A stretch of DNA of 64,000 nt from Kribbella voronezhensis (GCF_004365175.1 NZ_SOCE01000001.1:5339403-5403402), one strand, 5' to 3'; counted from the first letter of the stretch, positions 1 through 10,024 are shown. Translations and numbers: made by a program. Notes: generated by a model from the sequence alone, not told the origin.

Positions 1-149
1 CGGCCGCGGTGGCGAAGAGCGCGCTCAAGCAGGGCAAGACGATCCGCGAGGTCGTGATCGAGAACGGTCATGTGGACAAGGGCGATCTGACCGAGGAGCA
101 GCTCGACGCCGCTCTCGACGTGCTCTCGATGACGAGGCCCGGCGCGTGA
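1..149 (+). CDS. fumC: Class II fumarate hydratase, C-terminal end (partial)
   Basis: Only the last 48 codons are present; the gene begins left of the window. Reading from base 3, the frame gives a tail containing [11 protein letters not shown] and then [18 protein letters not shown], which is the typical C-terminus of the fumarase/aspartase superfamily class II fumarase (FumC). The enzyme interconverts fumarate and malate in the TCA cycle in the cytoplasm and needs no iron-sulfur cluster. The TGA stop at 147-149 overlaps the GTG of the next gene (146), so the two are probably translationally coupled. A second, unrelated fumarase lies about 1 kb downstream on the opposite strand. Confidence 0.85.
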   Translation, partial: AAVAKSALKQGKTIREVVIENGHVDKGDLTEEQLDAALDVLSMTRPGA

Positions 150-838
150 CGGCGGCGGAGCCGCTGCCCGGCGTCGAGTACTACTGGGAGCCTGGTACGA
201 CGATCGAGTGGGTCTATGCGGGCGCCGGGCGGCACAGCGATCTGCCGAACGTGCGGCCGATGACAGTGGTTCAGGACGACGAGGACGGCCTGGTTGCCTG
301 GCTCGCGCCGGGGACGCCGCTGATCAAGCCGGTGCTCGTCGACGGGCGGGAAGTGCGGCACGCCGGCCCGGTCGGGATGTTCGTCGAGGAGCGGGTGCTG
401 AAGCTCGACGTCTGGCGCGGGACAGGGATCCTGAAGGTGTCGCCGACCGGCAAGCCGTGGTCAGTGTGGCATTTCTGGGCGGCCGACGAGACCTTCCTCG
501 GCTGGTACGTGAACCTCGAGGCCGAGCACGAGCGCGACCTCGACGGTCGCCGGACCACCTCGGTCGACTACGTGCTCGACCTGTGGATCACGCCGGACCG
601 GGTGATCGAGTGGAAGGACGAGGACGAGCTGGAGGGTGCAGTGGCCGGCGGGCGGTTCACCGAGGAGGAGGCGGCCCGGATCGTCGCCGACGCGCAGACC
701 GCAGTACGGGACATCGAGGCTTGGACGTCACCGTTCGCGGACGGTTGGAAGGACTGGCGGCCCGATCCGCTGCTCCGGCTGCCGGAGGCGCCGACCGGGT
801 TCGCCGTCACCCACATCGCGACGGAGCTGCTCGGGTGA
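146..838 (+). CDS. DUF402 domain protein
   Basis: This 230-aa soluble protein carries the DUF402 fold in its middle: the segments [25 protein letters not shown] and EWKDEDEL (about residues 105-165) are the usual conserved blocks, with acidic residues thought to bind a divalent metal. Characterised DUF402 relatives hydrolyse nucleoside phosphates or act in antibiotic phosphate chemistry (FomD), but no substrate can be assigned here. It starts with GTG overlapping the fumC stop, and this fumC-DUF402 pairing suggests co-transcription. No signal peptide or membrane segment is visible. Confidence 0.8.
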   Translation: MTAAEPLPGVEYYWEPGTTIEWVYAGAGRHSDLPNVRPMTVVQDDEDGLVAWLAPGTPLIKPVLVDGREVRHAGPVGMFVEERVLKLDVWRGTGILKVSPTGKPWSVWHFWAADETFLGWYVNLEAEHERDLDGRRTTSVDYVLDLWITPDRVIEWKDEDELEGAVAGGRFTEEEAARIVADAQTAVRDIEAWTSPFADGWKDWRPDPLLRLPEAPTGFAVTHIATELLG

Positions 839-888
839 GCCGCGGAAACGAGTAGGTCACGGGAGGATCTTTCCGCCGGTAACGGACT

Positions 889-894
889 TACCGT
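889..894 (+). promoter_or_regulatory. -10 box, leaderless promoter of the 53-aa gene
   Basis: TACCGT followed by 6 nt and the ATG at 901. The nearest Shine-Dalgarno-like run (GGAGG near 863) is too far upstream to act, so leaderless initiation is the simplest reading. Confidence 0.5.
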
Positions 895-900
895 GGATTT

Positions 901-1062
901 ATGAACACGATCGAACTGAACGACGAGGAGCTGCGCATCGTGCGCGCAGCCCTCCGCTCGTACCTCCAAGCCTTCGGCCACAACGAGGCCGACCAACTCC
1001 GGGCCGCGAAAGACCTGATGCGCAAACTCCCGGACCCAGCCACAGCAGCAGCCACCGGCTGA
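901..1062 (+). CDS. Small hypothetical protein (53 aa)
   Basis: The frame opens MNTIELNDEELRIVRAALRS and ends in an alanine-rich tail before TGA at 1060-1062. The body looks like one or two amphipathic helices (LNDEELRIVRAALRSYLQ and EADQLRAAKDLMRKL). Short helical proteins of this kind are common in actinomycetes; no function is known to me. A TACCGT -10 box sits six bases before the ATG. Coding potential is supported by clean third-position GC and by the well-placed promoter, not by homology. Confidence 0.6.
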   Translation: MNTIELNDEELRIVRAALRSYLQAFGHNEADQLRAAKDLMRKLPDPATAAATG

Positions 1063-1174
1063 GCCCACGCCCACCTCCACCTCCGCTGTACTAGGTGTGT
1101 TCACCTGCGGGGCGGACCGTGAGGGGGACGGGCTTGGCGGGGTCGCCGCACCGCGGCCGCCGTGGGCGGTTGGT

Positions 1175-2839
<1,665 letters not shown>

Positions 2840-2967
2840 CGGGCGTACCTCCAGGCAAGTGGTCTGAGCTGCACCAGCCTAAGCGAGCGCTCTGGAGTCC
2901 ACAGCTCAGGGTTGCCTAGGGGACGAGCCGGGGGGAAAACCTCATCCGGGGTGACCGTGGTCGCGCG

Positions 2968-2973
2968 TACTGT
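2968..2973 (+). promoter_or_regulatory. -10 box of the DUF1707 gene
   Basis: TACTGT, then 6 nt, then GTG at 2980. No Shine-Dalgarno sequence precedes the GTG, so a leaderless transcript is likely. Confidence 0.5.
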
Positions 2974-2979
2974 TTTGCC

Positions 2980-3672
2980 GTGGCTCAGGACGAGGTTCCC
3001 CAGCAGAACGATTCACCGCGCCCGCAGGATGCGCCGCGCGCGCCGACCGGTGACGAGCTCGCCCTGCGTAGACGGGTCTCCGATCTCGAGCGCGAGGACG
3101 TCGCCGAGAAGCTCCGCGAGGCCGCCGGCGAGGGCCGGTTGAGCTACGGGGAGCTGGAAGAGCGCCTGGAGACGGTGTACGCCTCGAAGACGTACGGCGA
3201 ACTGGTGCAGCTCACCGCCGACCTGCCGAACGGCCTCGCCGTACCGGCTGCCGCCACCGCGCCGACCACGCACTACGCGCCGAACGTTCCCGCGACGGCG
3301 CCGGTGATGACCGTCTTCCTGTCCGAGCAGAAGCGCCTCGGCGCCTGGCTCCCGGCCCAGCGCCAGGAGGTCAACGCCGTCCTGGGTGACGTGACGCTGG
3401 ACTACACCGAGGCCCAACTCCCGTACGACGAGATCTTCATCGAGGTGAAGTCGATCCTCGCCGACGTGAAGATCCGCGTTCCGCAGAACGCGATCGTCCA
3501 CCTGGACAGCAACCCCATCCTCGGCTCCGTCGCCGAACAGTCAGCCACCTTCGCCGGCGCCGATCCCACCCCCGGCCGGCCGAAGGTCTTCCACATCCAC
3601 GGCACCGCCATCCTCGGGGAAATCAAGATCAAACGAGGCCCCCGCCTCAGCAAACGCCTCGGCCTGAACTGA
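2980..3672 (+). CDS. DUF1707 / LiaF-like domain protein
   Basis: The 230-aa product has an N-terminal DUF1707 module (about residues 28-85: VSDLEREDVAEKLREAAGEG, then GELEERLETVYASKTYGEL) and a C-terminal beta-rich part (residues 110-230) like the cell-wall-active-antibiotic response LiaF C-terminus, with the repeating DVKIRVP and GEIKIKRG strands. Such proteins are linked to envelope-stress sensing, but unlike LiaF there is no transmembrane segment here. It starts at GTG, six bases after a -10 box. It is monocistronic and faces leuA across a strong bidirectional hairpin. Function beyond the domain assignment is unknown. Confidence 0.8.
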   Translation: MAQDEVPQQNDSPRPQDAPRAPTGDELALRRRVSDLEREDVAEKLREAAGEGRLSYGELEERLETVYASKTYGELVQLTADLPNGLAVPAAATAPTTHYAPNVPATAPVMTVFLSEQKRLGAWLPAQRQEVNAVLGDVTLDYTEAQLPYDEIFIEVKSILADVKIRVPQNAIVHLDSNPILGSVAEQSATFAGADPTPGRPKVFHIHGTAILGEIKIKRGPRLSKRLGLN

Positions 3673-3681
3673 CCCAGCCGA

Positions 3682-3730
3682 CCGGCGTCGCCCGGGGCGA
3701 GCAGCAGCTCGCTGTCCCGGGCGACGCCGG
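3682..3730. terminator. Bidirectional hairpin between DUF1707 gene and leuA
   Basis: A perfect 15-bp stem (3682-3696 with 3716-3730; arm CCGGCGTCGCCCGGG) closes a 19-nt loop that can itself pair GCGAG with CTCGC. It begins 10 nt after the DUF1707 stop and ends 3 nt before the leuA stop. There is no U-run, as is usual for actinomycete terminators. Confidence 0.75.
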
Positions 3731-3733
3731 CTG

Positions 3734-5080
3734 TCAGTTGGAGTTCCCGAAAACCTCCTCGTACAGCTCCTTGAGTTCCTGAGCCGTCGCTTCCCGCCCG
3801 GTCGTGTCCGTGCGCACCTGTACGTGCCGCGCGAACTCGGCCTCCTCCGCCGACGACAGCCGTACGCCGTACGCCGTCTCCAGTACGTGCGCGATCCCGC
3901 CCTTGCCGGACTGGCTGTTCACCCGCACGACGGCCTCGTAGCCGCGACCCACGTCGGCTGGATCGATCGGCAGGTACGGCACTTCCCACGCGGCATCCGG
4001 GTCAGCCTCCCGGCGTACTGCGAACCCCTTCCGGATCGCGTCCTGATGGGTGCCCGAGAACGCGGTGTAGACGAGTTCGCCGACGTACGGGTGCCGCGGG
4101 TGAATCGGCATCCGGGTGCAGTACTCGACCGTCTCACGGATCCGGTCGATGTCGGAGAAGTCGATCATCGGGTCGACACCTTGTGCGTGCAGGTTCAGGG
4201 CGAGGGTGGCCAGGTCGACGTTCCCGGTGCGTTCGCCGTTGCCGAAGATGCACCCCTCGACCCGTTGCGCTCCGGCCAGGACGGCGAGCTCCGCGCACGC
4301 GATCCCGGTACCGCGGTCGTTGTGCGGGTGCACCGACAAGATGACCCCGTCACGACGCGGGATGAACTTGTGCATGTACTCGATCTGGTCGGCGTACACA
4401 TTGGGAGTGGAGGCCTCGATCGTGGCCGGCAGGTTGAGGATCACCGGTCGCTCGGCCGTCGCGTCCCACACCTTGGTGACCTGGTCGGCCAGCTCGAGGA
4501 TGAAGTCCGGCTCGGTCAGGTTGAACACCTCGGGCGAGAACTGGAACCGTACGGTGTCGCCGGCCAGCCGGTGGATCTGCTCGGCGCCCACTCTGATCAG
4601 CTCGGCCAGCTCGTCCCTGGTCCGGCGCAGCACGATGTCTCGCCAGACCGGTGCGGTGGCGGCGTACAGGTGGACGACGACCTGGCCGCGGAAGCCGGCG
4701 ATCGATTCGAGGGTCCGCTCGATCAGGTCGGGCCGGGCCGGGGTGAAGACCACGATCGTGACGTCGGGTGGGACCAGGCCGGAGGTCGCCAGCAGCCGGA
4801 CGAAGTCGAAGTCGGTCTGCGAGGCGGACGGGTAGCCGACCTCGATCTCTTTGTAGCCGATGGCAACCATCAGCTCGAAGAAGCGGCGTTTGCGGTCGGT
4901 GTCCATCGGCTCGGCCAGCGCCTGGTTGCCGTCGCGCAGGTCGACCGGGACCCACAGCGGCGCGGCGGTGATCCGGCGGTCGGGCCAGTCGCGGTCGATC
5001 GGAGGGATCGGCACCTTGGCGAAGATGTCGCGATAGCGGTGGCTGGGCATGGGGGAGTGCTGCTGGCGGTTCCAGTACAT
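3734..5080 (-). CDS. leuA: 2-isopropylmalate synthase, short form
   Basis: This enzyme condenses acetyl-CoA with 2-oxoisovalerate, the committed step of leucine synthesis. The HMGL-like TIM barrel is complete, including LRDGNQAL with the metal-binding Asp, [24 protein letters not shown] (the His-x-His metal motif) and [13 protein letters not shown]. The protein ends at about residue 448 with [10 protein letters not shown], so the roughly 120-residue leucine-binding LeuA dimer domain found in usual actinobacterial LeuA is absent; a hairpin follows the stop at once. The ATG at 5080 has AAGGA about 7 nt upstream. The open frame extends further 5', but that stretch overlaps the gntR start and lacks homology. 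Control is probably by the upstream leader. Confidence 0.85.
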   Translation of the reverse strand: MYWNRQQHSPMPSHRYRDIFAKVPIPPIDRDWPDRRITAAPLWVPVDLRDGNQALAEPMDTDRKRRFFELMVAIGYKEIEVGYPSASQTDFDFVRLLATSGLVPPDVTIVVFTPARPDLIERTLESIAGFRGQVVVHLYAATAPVWRDIVLRRTRDELAELIRVGAEQIHRLAGDTVRFQFSPEVFNLTEPDFILELADQVTKVWDATAERPVILNLPATIEASTPNVYADQIEYMHKFIPRRDGVILSVHPHNDRGTGIACAELAVLAGAQRVEGCIFGNGERTGNVDLATLALNLHAQGVDPMIDFSDIDRIRETVEYCTRMPIHPRHPYVGELVYTAFSGTHQDAIRKGFAVRREADPDAAWEVPYLPIDPADVGRGYEAVVRVNSQSGKGGIAHVLETAYGVRLSSAEEAEFARHVQVRTDTTGREATAQELKELYEEVFGNSN

Positions 5081-5108
5081 GGGTGGGTCCTTCGGCTCGA
5101 AGCACGGG

Positions 5109-5147
5109 GACCGGCAGACGACAGCGCTCCACGGAGGGGCGCCGGTC
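5109..5147 (-). promoter_or_regulatory. Attenuator-like hairpin between leader peptide and leuA
   Basis: An inverted repeat pairs 5141-5147 with 5109-5115 (GACCGGC/GCCGGTC) and encloses a second weaker pairing (GCGCTCC with GGGGCGC). It starts three bases after the leader stop codon and ends about 18 nt before the leuA ribosome-binding site. This is where a structure responding to ribosome stalling would sit. There is no U-run, so control of translation or Rho access is as likely as intrinsic termination. Confidence 0.55.
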
Positions 5148-5150
5148 GAA

Positions 5151-5243
5151 TCAGCTCCCGCCGTGGCGGCCAAGAAGGAGGCGACCCAGGAGCAGGCCGG
5201 CGCACGAGAGGCGGCCGGCCGGAAGCTGCGACTGGGAGAACAT
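5151..5243 (-). CDS. Leucine-rich leader peptide upstream of leuA (30 aa)
   Basis: An ATG frame between the leuA start and the divergent gntR encodes 30 residues, with a run of six leucines in nine codons: LLLGRLLLG, read from CTG CTC CTG GGT CGC CTC CTT CTT GGC. Eight of the 30 codons are leucine. The stop at 5153-5151 is directly followed by a hairpin and then leuA. Leucine-codon leader peptides are known to attenuate leuA in actinobacteria, so charged tRNA-Leu level probably sets leuA expression. Identification rests on composition and position; the peptide itself has no other expected function. Confidence 0.75.
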   Translation of the reverse strand: MFSQSQLPAGRLSCAGLLLGRLLLGRHGGS

Positions 5244-5307
5244 ACGACCACCGTAACCCGAGATGAACTCCTCAGACAAGCTGATAACTCCTGCGACCAG
5301 CTGCCCG

Positions 5308-5313
5308 TAGACT
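5308..5313 (+). promoter_or_regulatory. -10 box of gntR
   Basis: TAGACT followed by 7 nt and the ATG at 5321, without a ribosome-binding site. The 77-bp gap between the leuA leader and gntR therefore holds both divergent promoters. Confidence 0.5.
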
Positions 5314-5320
5314 GAGCCGC

Positions 5321-5989
5321 ATGATCCGCCGTCATCCGCTGGCCGAGCAGGCCGCCGAGGAGTTGCTGCGCCGGATCGGCGACGGCGAATGGGCGCTGGG
5401 CCAGAAGTTGCCCGGCGAGACGACGCTCGCCGCGCAGTTGGGGGTCGGCCGGTCCACCATCCGCGAGGCCGTCCGGGAGCTGGCCGGCAGGCGCGTGCTG
5501 GAGAGCCGCCAGGGCGCCGGCGTGTTCGTGATCGCGCAGCAGGCCGCGGAGGAGTGGGACCAGGTACTACGACGCGCCGGCATCACCGACGTGCTCGAAG
5601 GCAGGCTGGCGATCGAGTCCGAGGCGGCTCGGCTGGCAGCATCCCGGCGTACGCCGGCCGACCTCAAGAACTTCCGGCGCACCTTGGCCGACCGGGAGAA
5701 GGCGTCCGCGAGCGAGCCCGACGACCGGTATGTCGAGGCGGATCTCGCATTCCATCGGGCGGTCGTCACGGCGGCGCACAACGCCGTACTGAGCGAGCTG
5801 TTCGACAGCTTCCAGCCGCGGGTCCGGCGCGCGATGATCGACATGCTGCGACTGGACGACGAGCACCGGCATCGCCATGACCAGACCGCCCACCAGGCGA
5901 TCGCGGACGCCATTCGCGACCGTGATCCCGAGCTCGCCGCCGCGAAGACGCGCGATCATCTCAGCGCGGTCCGCAGCAGCGTGAACTAA
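5321..5989 (+). CDS. GntR family regulator (FadR/FCD subfamily)
   Basis: This 222-aa protein has an N-terminal winged helix (residues 8-70) with the GntR signature [20 protein letters not shown] and [22 protein letters not shown]-terminal all-helical FCD domain follows (residues 85-215), in which Asp and His residues ([26 protein letters not shown]) form the usual metal/carboxylate site. FCD regulators sense small organic acids such as pyruvate, lactate or sugar acids; the ligand here is not deducible. It is divergent from leuA, so leuA is a candidate target, though leuA has its own attenuator. Its 3' end overlaps the convergent neighbour by four bases. Confidence 0.85.
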   Translation: MIRRHPLAEQAAEELLRRIGDGEWALGQKLPGETTLAAQLGVGRSTIREAVRELAGRRVLESRQGAGVFVIAQQAAEEWDQVLRRAGITDVLEGRLAIESEAARLAASRRTPADLKNFRRTLADREKASASEPDDRYVEADLAFHRAVVTAAHNAVLSELFDSFQPRVRRAMIDMLRLDDEHRHRHDQTAHQAIADAIRDRDPELAAAKTRDHLSAVRSSVN

Positions 5990-6468
5990 CTGGTGCGCTG
6001 CGCGTGCACAGTGCGAAGCCAGGTGGCCAGTTCGGAGAGATCGCGAGCGTTGTCCTGCGGGATGCCGAGGGCAGTGGAGCCGTCGATCGGATGGACCTGG
6101 ATGGTGCGCAGGCCGGGGAGGCCGGATGGGTCGTCGATGTGGGCGATCTCGGGCCAGGGGAGGAAGCCCGCGGTCCTGCGGTCGACGTGGATGCCAGTGC
6201 GGTCGACGGTGATCGTGGGGCGCCGGGTGATGAGCTGGAACGTCGTGAGGGCGACGACCGCGAGGAAGCCGACGAGGGCGGTGATTCGCAGTACGCCGAC
6301 AGCGCCGGACACGTCGCCGTGCAGGACGTGATCGACGTTGCTCCACACGGACATGGCCAGCAGGAGGACGAACACCGCGAGGCGGATCGCCAGGCGATCG
6401 CGGCGTTGCGGGAACACCACCCGCTCGGCCTTCTCGAACTCGGCCGACCAGGCGTCCGCCGTACTCAT
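5986..6468 (-). CDS. PH-like membrane protein
   Basis: The 160-aa product has two N-terminal membrane helices (about residues 26-45 and 58-80), then a short beta-rich domain beginning PTITVDRTGIHVDRRT and continuing GFLPWPEIAHID. That layout is typical of the bacterial PH-like proteins of actinobacteria, whose role is mostly unknown. The ATG at 6468 overlaps the stop of the upstream kinase gene in an ATGA arrangement; a GTG at 6474 is an alternative start two codons earlier. It is the last gene of the glpX-kinase operon, and whether it works with them is unclear. Confidence 0.7.
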   Translation of the reverse strand: MSTADAWSAEFEKAERVVFPQRRDRLAIRLAVFVLLLAMSVWSNVDHVLHGDVSGAVGVLRITALVGFLAVVALTTFQLITRRPTITVDRTGIHVDRRTAGFLPWPEIAHIDDPSGLPGLRTIQVHPIDGSTALGIPQDNARDLSELATWLRTVHAQRTS

Positions 6469-7427
6469 CCCCACGTCGCCTGGTGCTCAGCCGCGGTCGG
6501 CGGATCCGCGCCGTGCCGGGTGCACGTGATCGCGGCCGCCTTCACCGCGTAGTCGACGACGTCGTGCAAACTCTGCTCTGTAAGGCCTTTCAGCCGTACT
6601 TCGCCCAACAAGCCGCGCGATTGCAGGCCGGCGATCAGCGCGGACATGAACGAGTCGCCGGCCCCGACCGTGTCGACGACGTCGATCGCCGGTGCGGCGA
6701 CCTCGACGCGCGCGGTACGGCTGACCCCGATCGCCCCCTCGCCGCCGCGAGTGATCACCACGCACTTGGTGCGGTCGACGCTCAACAGTTCGCCCGCGAT
6801 CTCGTCGGGTGACAACCCAGGCTGCAAGAACTCGCAGTCCTCGTCGCTGAGCTTCACCAGATCCGCAGTCGCAGCCAACGCCCGTACTGCGGCCCAGGTG
6901 CTCACGGGATCGGGAGTGATCGTCGGCCGCGCGTTCGGATCGAGCGTCACCGTTACCGGCTCCGACTCCAGTGACGCCAGGAATCGGCGGATCTCCGCCG
7001 CACCCGGTTCGAGAACCGTCGCGATCGACCCGGTGTGCACCGCCGGGCAACCACGCGACAGCGAGAGCGCCGGCGGATCCCAGGTGATGTCGAACTCGTA
7101 CGACGCGACGCCGGCCGCATCCAGCTTCGCGGTCGCGGTGCTGGTCCGGAAGCTCGGGTCCACCGAACCCGGCGCCAGCTGGACTCCGTTGCCGAACAGG
7201 TGCGCGCCGAGCTGATCGCCGTACTTGTCGGTGCCGAAGCGCGTCACCAGTTCGGTCGGCAGGCCGAGCCGGGCGAGGCCGACGGCGACGTTGGCCGGCG
7301 AGCCGCCCGGGGTCGCCTTGCTGCCGTTCTTCCCGTTGCGCCCGTTGGAGCCGTTGGATCCATTGCCGGGACCACCGCTGACGATGTCCACGAGAGCCTC
7401 GCCCACGACGAGGACAGGTGCCGTCAT
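6465..7427 (-). CDS. PfkB family carbohydrate kinase
   Basis: This 320-aa sugar kinase of the ribokinase fold is probably a fructokinase by overall similarity. The N-terminal sugar-binding motif [15 protein letters not shown] (from residue 41) and the C-terminal catalytic signature [13 protein letters not shown], with the base Asp and anion-hole Gly, are both present. Just before the first motif there is an unusual (N-G-x)5 tract, residues 22-36, in the loop between the first strand and the lid. Start and stop overlap both neighbours as ATGA, giving glpX-pfkB-membrane protein in one operon. A kinase beside fructose-1,6-bisphosphatase suggests a role around fructose phosphates, which is inference. 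Confidence 0.85.
   Translation of the reverse strand: MTAPVLVVGEALVDIVSGGPGNGSNGSNGRNGKNGSKATPGGSPANVAVGLARLGLPTELVTRFGTDKYGDQLGAHLFGNGVQLAPGSVDPSFRTSTATAKLDAAGVASYEFDITWDPPALSLSRGCPAVHTGSIATVLEPGAAEIRRFLASLESEPVTVTLDPNARPTITPDPVSTWAAVRALAATADLVKLSDEDCEFLQPGLSPDEIAGELLSVDRTKCVVITRGGEGAIGVSRTARVEVAAPAIDVVDTVGAGDSFMSALIAGLQSRGLLGEVRLKGLTEQSLHDVVDYAVKAAAITCTRHGADPPTAAEHQATWG
7320..7364 (-). repeat. Five 9-bp tandem units encoding Asn-Gly-X
   Basis: Within the kinase gene, codons 22-36 repeat an AAC-GGN-NNN unit five times ([15 protein letters not shown]). Such a microsatellite-like coding repeat can change length in whole codons without frameshift. Confidence 0.8.
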
Positions 7428-8458
7428 CGGGCGTGCTCGAAGTCGATCGCCGAGTACGCGCGCAGCTTGGAGAGCTGGTGTTCGCTCTCGATGCTGCGGA
7501 TCGTGCCGCTGCGCGAGCGCATCACCAGCGAGTGGGTGCGCGCGATCGAGCGGCGGTAGCGGACACCGCGGAGCAGTTCGCCGTCGGTGATGCCGGTGGC
7601 GACGAAGAAGCAGTCGTCGCCGCTGACCAGGTCGTCCGTGCTCAGCACCCGGTCCAGGTCATGGCCGGCATCGATCGCCTTCTGCCGCTCGTCGTCGTCG
7701 CGGGGCCACAACCGCCCCTGGATCAGGCCGCCGAGGCACTTCATCGCGCAGGCGGCGATGATGCCCTCCGGCGTACCGCCGATGCCGATCAGCATGTCCA
7801 GCCCGGTGTCGGGCCGGGCCGCCTCCACCGCGCCCGCCACGTCGCCGTCGCTGATGAACTTGATCCGCGCCCCGGTCGCCCGGATCTGCGCGGCCAGGTC
7901 GTCGTGCCGCGGCCGATCCAGCAGTACGACGGTGACGTCGTCGACCGACGAGCCCTTGGCCTTCGCGACCCGGCGGATGTTCTCCGCGACGGGGAGCCGG
8001 ATGTCGACCACGTCGGCCGCCTCCGGGCCGACCACCAGCTTCTCCATGTAGAAGACCGCGGACGGGTCGTACATGGAGTGGCGCGGTGCCACCGCCATCA
8101 CCGCGATGCCGTTCGCCATTCCCTTCGCCACCAGGGTCGTCCCATCGACCGGGTCGACCGCGACGTCGCACTCGGGTCCGTCACCGGCGCCGACCTGCTC
8201 GCCGTTGTAGAGCATCGGGGCGTTGTCCTTCTCGCCCTCGCCGATCACCACCACGCCGTTCATGCCGACCGTGCCGATCAAGGTACGCATCGCGTTCACC
8301 GCAGCGCCGTCCGCACCGTTCTTGTCGCCACGACCGACCCAGCGGCCTGCCGCCATCGCGGCCGCCTCGGTCACCCGGACGAGTTCGAGGGCGAGGTTGC
8401 GGTCGGGGGCGTCCTTGTCGACCTCGAGATGGGCGGGGGGAGTGCTGGCGTCGCTCAT
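7424..8458 (-). CDS. glpX: Fructose-1,6-bisphosphatase class II
   Basis: GlpX hydrolyses fructose-1,6-bisphosphate to fructose-6-phosphate, the key gluconeogenic step in actinobacteria. The 344-aa protein shows the family blocks [27 protein letters not shown], the metal-binding [12 protein letters not shown], and [20 protein letters not shown]. The ATG at 8458 gives the standard N-terminus with [15 protein letters not shown] soon after; a longer frame upstream is non-homologous. A TACGAT -10 box lies seven bases before this ATG, supporting a leaderless start. It is first in a three-gene operon and divergent from the DUF4245 gene, a common actinobacterial arrangement. Confidence 0.95.
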   Translation of the reverse strand: MSDASTPPAHLEVDKDAPDRNLALELVRVTEAAAMAAGRWVGRGDKNGADGAAVNAMRTLIGTVGMNGVVVIGEGEKDNAPMLYNGEQVGAGDGPECDVAVDPVDGTTLVAKGMANGIAVMAVAPRHSMYDPSAVFYMEKLVVGPEAADVVDIRLPVAENIRRVAKAKGSSVDDVTVVLLDRPRHDDLAAQIRATGARIKFISDGDVAGAVEAARPDTGLDMLIGIGGTPEGIIAACAMKCLGGLIQGRLWPRDDDERQKAIDAGHDLDRVLSTDDLVSGDDCFFVATGITDGELLRGVRYRRSIARTHSLVMRSRSGTIRSIESEHQLSKLRAYSAIDFEHAR

Positions 8459-8465
8459 GGCACGG

Positions 8466-8471
8466 ATCGTA
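8466..8471 (-). promoter_or_regulatory. -10 box of glpX
   Basis: On the minus strand TACGAT is followed by 7 nt and the ATG at 8458. This favours 8458 over the upstream in-frame starts. Confidence 0.55.
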
Positions 8472-8526
8472 GCCAACGGCCGACCTGGTTGATCGGCCGA
8501 GTTCGGCGACAAGGGACACTGGGGAC

Positions 8527-9165
8527 ATGAGCCCGACCGATTCCGAGCCGACCCGAGCGCAGTCCCGCGTCGAGGAGAACGTTTCCCTGGAGTTGGCCGA
8601 GCGGGCCCGGGTTCGCGCCGAAGCCGCGGCGTACCGGGCGAAGGCCAACGCCGACCGGGCGAAGGCGCGGACGCTGACCAACATGTTCTGGGCGATGCTG
8701 GCCTGCCTGATCGTGGTCGCCTTCCTGGCGGTCGTCACCTGGCGGCCGAAGGCGGAGAAGGTGCGCGCGGTCGAGTACACAGCGCAACTGCAGGATGCCA
8801 AGAAGGTGGCGCCCTGGGTGCTCGGCCCGGCGCCGATGCCGGCCGGCTGGACCGCCACCAGTGTGGAATTCCGGGCCCCGGAGCAAAGCCCGATGACCTG
8901 GCACCTGGGCATTGTCACCAAGGACAAGAAATACGTCGGGCTGGAACAATCCAATGTCACCGGCAAGAATTTCCAGACCGACGAACTCGGCAAGACCGCC
9001 GACGACGGTACGTCGACCGTGGCGGGCGTGGTCTGGCAGCGGAAGACCTTGCTGGACAGGCGAGATGAACACGCGCTTGTTCTGATCGGCTCCGGGGTGA
9101 CCACGATCGTGACCGGAAATGCCGGCTATCCGGCGCTCGAAACGTTCGCGGCCGCCTTGCGCTGA
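8527..9165 (+). CDS. DUF4245 family membrane-anchored protein
   Basis: A 212-aa protein with a charged N-terminal helix rich in Ala, Arg and Glu (about residues 15-48), one membrane segment ([20 protein letters not shown], residues 53-72) and an extracytoplasmic domain to the C-terminus. This is the DUF4245 layout, conserved next to glpX across actinobacteria but without known function. A weak -10-like GACACT lies six bases before the ATG. Divergence from glpX over a 68-bp gap suggests shared control. Confidence 0.8.
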   Translation: MSPTDSEPTRAQSRVEENVSLELAERARVRAEAAAYRAKANADRAKARTLTNMFWAMLACLIVVAFLAVVTWRPKAEKVRAVEYTAQLQDAKKVAPWVLGPAPMPAGWTATSVEFRAPEQSPMTWHLGIVTKDKKYVGLEQSNVTGKNFQTDELGKTADDGTSTVAGVVWQRKTLLDRRDEHALVLIGSGVTTIVTGNAGYPALETFAAALR

Positions 9166-9245
9166 TTCCCGCGCGTTATGCACCGTTGACATCACGGGTC
9201 CCGGCGTTGTTCGATCGATGGATCGAATCGACGAAGGAGCCCGCC

Positions 9246-9278
9246 ATGCTCACCCCCTCTTCCCTGCTCGGGGACTGA
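9246..9278 (+). CDS. Possible 10-aa upstream peptide
   Basis: The reading frame MLTPSSLLGD-stop is preceded by a good ribosome-binding site (AAGGAG, six bases before the ATG). It ends seven bases before the ATG of the MobA-like gene, which lacks an obvious site of its own apart from the short GGCGG run. A TTGACA -35-like box lies at 9186-9191. It could be a translational coupler or leader peptide. At this length a chance frame cannot be excluded. Confidence 0.35.
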   Translation: MLTPSSLLGD

Positions 9279-9285
9279 GGCGGCC

Positions 9286-9951
9286 ATGTTCGTCACCGGA
9301 TTGCTGCTTGCTGCCGAGGGGTCGCCGACGCTGGGCGTCCCCAAGCAATTGCTGTCCTACCAGGGCGAGACGCTGCTGGACGCCGCGCTGGACACGGCGC
9401 GCAACTGCGGGTTCGACCAGTTGATCGTGACGCTGGGAGCGGCGTCCGAACAGGTCCGCGAACGCGTCGACCTGGACGGCGCGCGGGTGGTGGAGTCCCC
9501 GCACGCCGACACCGGTAGCTCGTCGATCGTGCCCGCGCTCGACGTGGTCGATCGGCGTACGGACGGTCTGGTGGTGATGCTCGGGGACCAGCCGGGGGTG
9601 ACGTCGGCCGCCGTCTGGTCGCTGGTTGCCGAGGTGGCCACGCCCGTCGGGGTGAGCCGCTACGACAACGGCCGTGGCCACCCGTGCTTCTTCACCCGGG
9701 AGATGTTCGGCGAACTCCGCACGCTCCGGCGCGACCAGGACATCTGGAAGCTGATCGACGAGGGCCCGCGGCCGGTGACCGAAGTCGATGCCATCGGCAA
9801 CGTTCCGCTCCGGGTGCAGAACTGGGACGACTACCAGAGCCTCGTCTCGCAGCACGAGCCCAGCGGCGTACCGCCCGCCATGCCCCCGATCCACGCCACC
9901 CGCAGCCGCCTCCACCGCCGCCGTCGCCGCCGCGAAGGCACCGGCCACTAG
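9286..9951 (+). CDS. MobA/MocA-like nucleotidyltransferase family protein
   Basis: The 221-aa protein follows the MocA/MobA nucleotidyltransferase plan: an N-terminal Rossmann-like domain with LLLAAEGSPTLGVPKQLLSY, a central VVMLGDQPGVT metal-binding block and RGHPCFF near residue 128. The family transfers CMP or GMP to molybdopterin, or nucleotides to other substrates. The usual LAAGxSxRxG loop is altered here: Gly is Glu11 and the phosphate-binding Arg is Thr15, so catalytic activity is doubtful. No molybdoenzyme gene lies nearby. The C-terminus ends in an Arg-rich tail that is probably not part of the fold. Confidence 0.65.
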   Translation: MFVTGLLLAAEGSPTLGVPKQLLSYQGETLLDAALDTARNCGFDQLIVTLGAASEQVRERVDLDGARVVESPHADTGSSSIVPALDVVDRRTDGLVVMLGDQPGVTSAAVWSLVAEVATPVGVSRYDNGRGHPCFFTREMFGELRTLRRDQDIWKLIDEGPRPVTEVDAIGNVPLRVQNWDDYQSLVSQHEPSGVPPAMPPIHATRSRLHRRRRRREGTGH

Positions 9952-10024
9952 GGCACGTCTCCCAATCCCCTGCGTGCTGCGCGGCACCTGCTCGCGACTG
10001 CAGGGATTGGGAGACGTGCCCTAG
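9948..10024. terminator. 22-bp inverted repeat spanning two convergent stop codons
   Basis: Bases 9948-9969 pair perfectly with 10003-10024 (arm core GGGCACGTCTCCCAATCCC) around a 33-nt loop that extends the stem with CTGC/GCAG. The TAG stops of the MobA-like gene and of the SMR gene both lie in the outer arm bases, so the hairpin can end transcripts from either side. No U-run is present. Confidence 0.7.

Noticed and set aside
5081-5335. 85-codon N-terminal extension of LeuA
   Set aside because: It would overlap the gntR start and the leader peptide in another frame; homology and AAGGA support ATG 5080.
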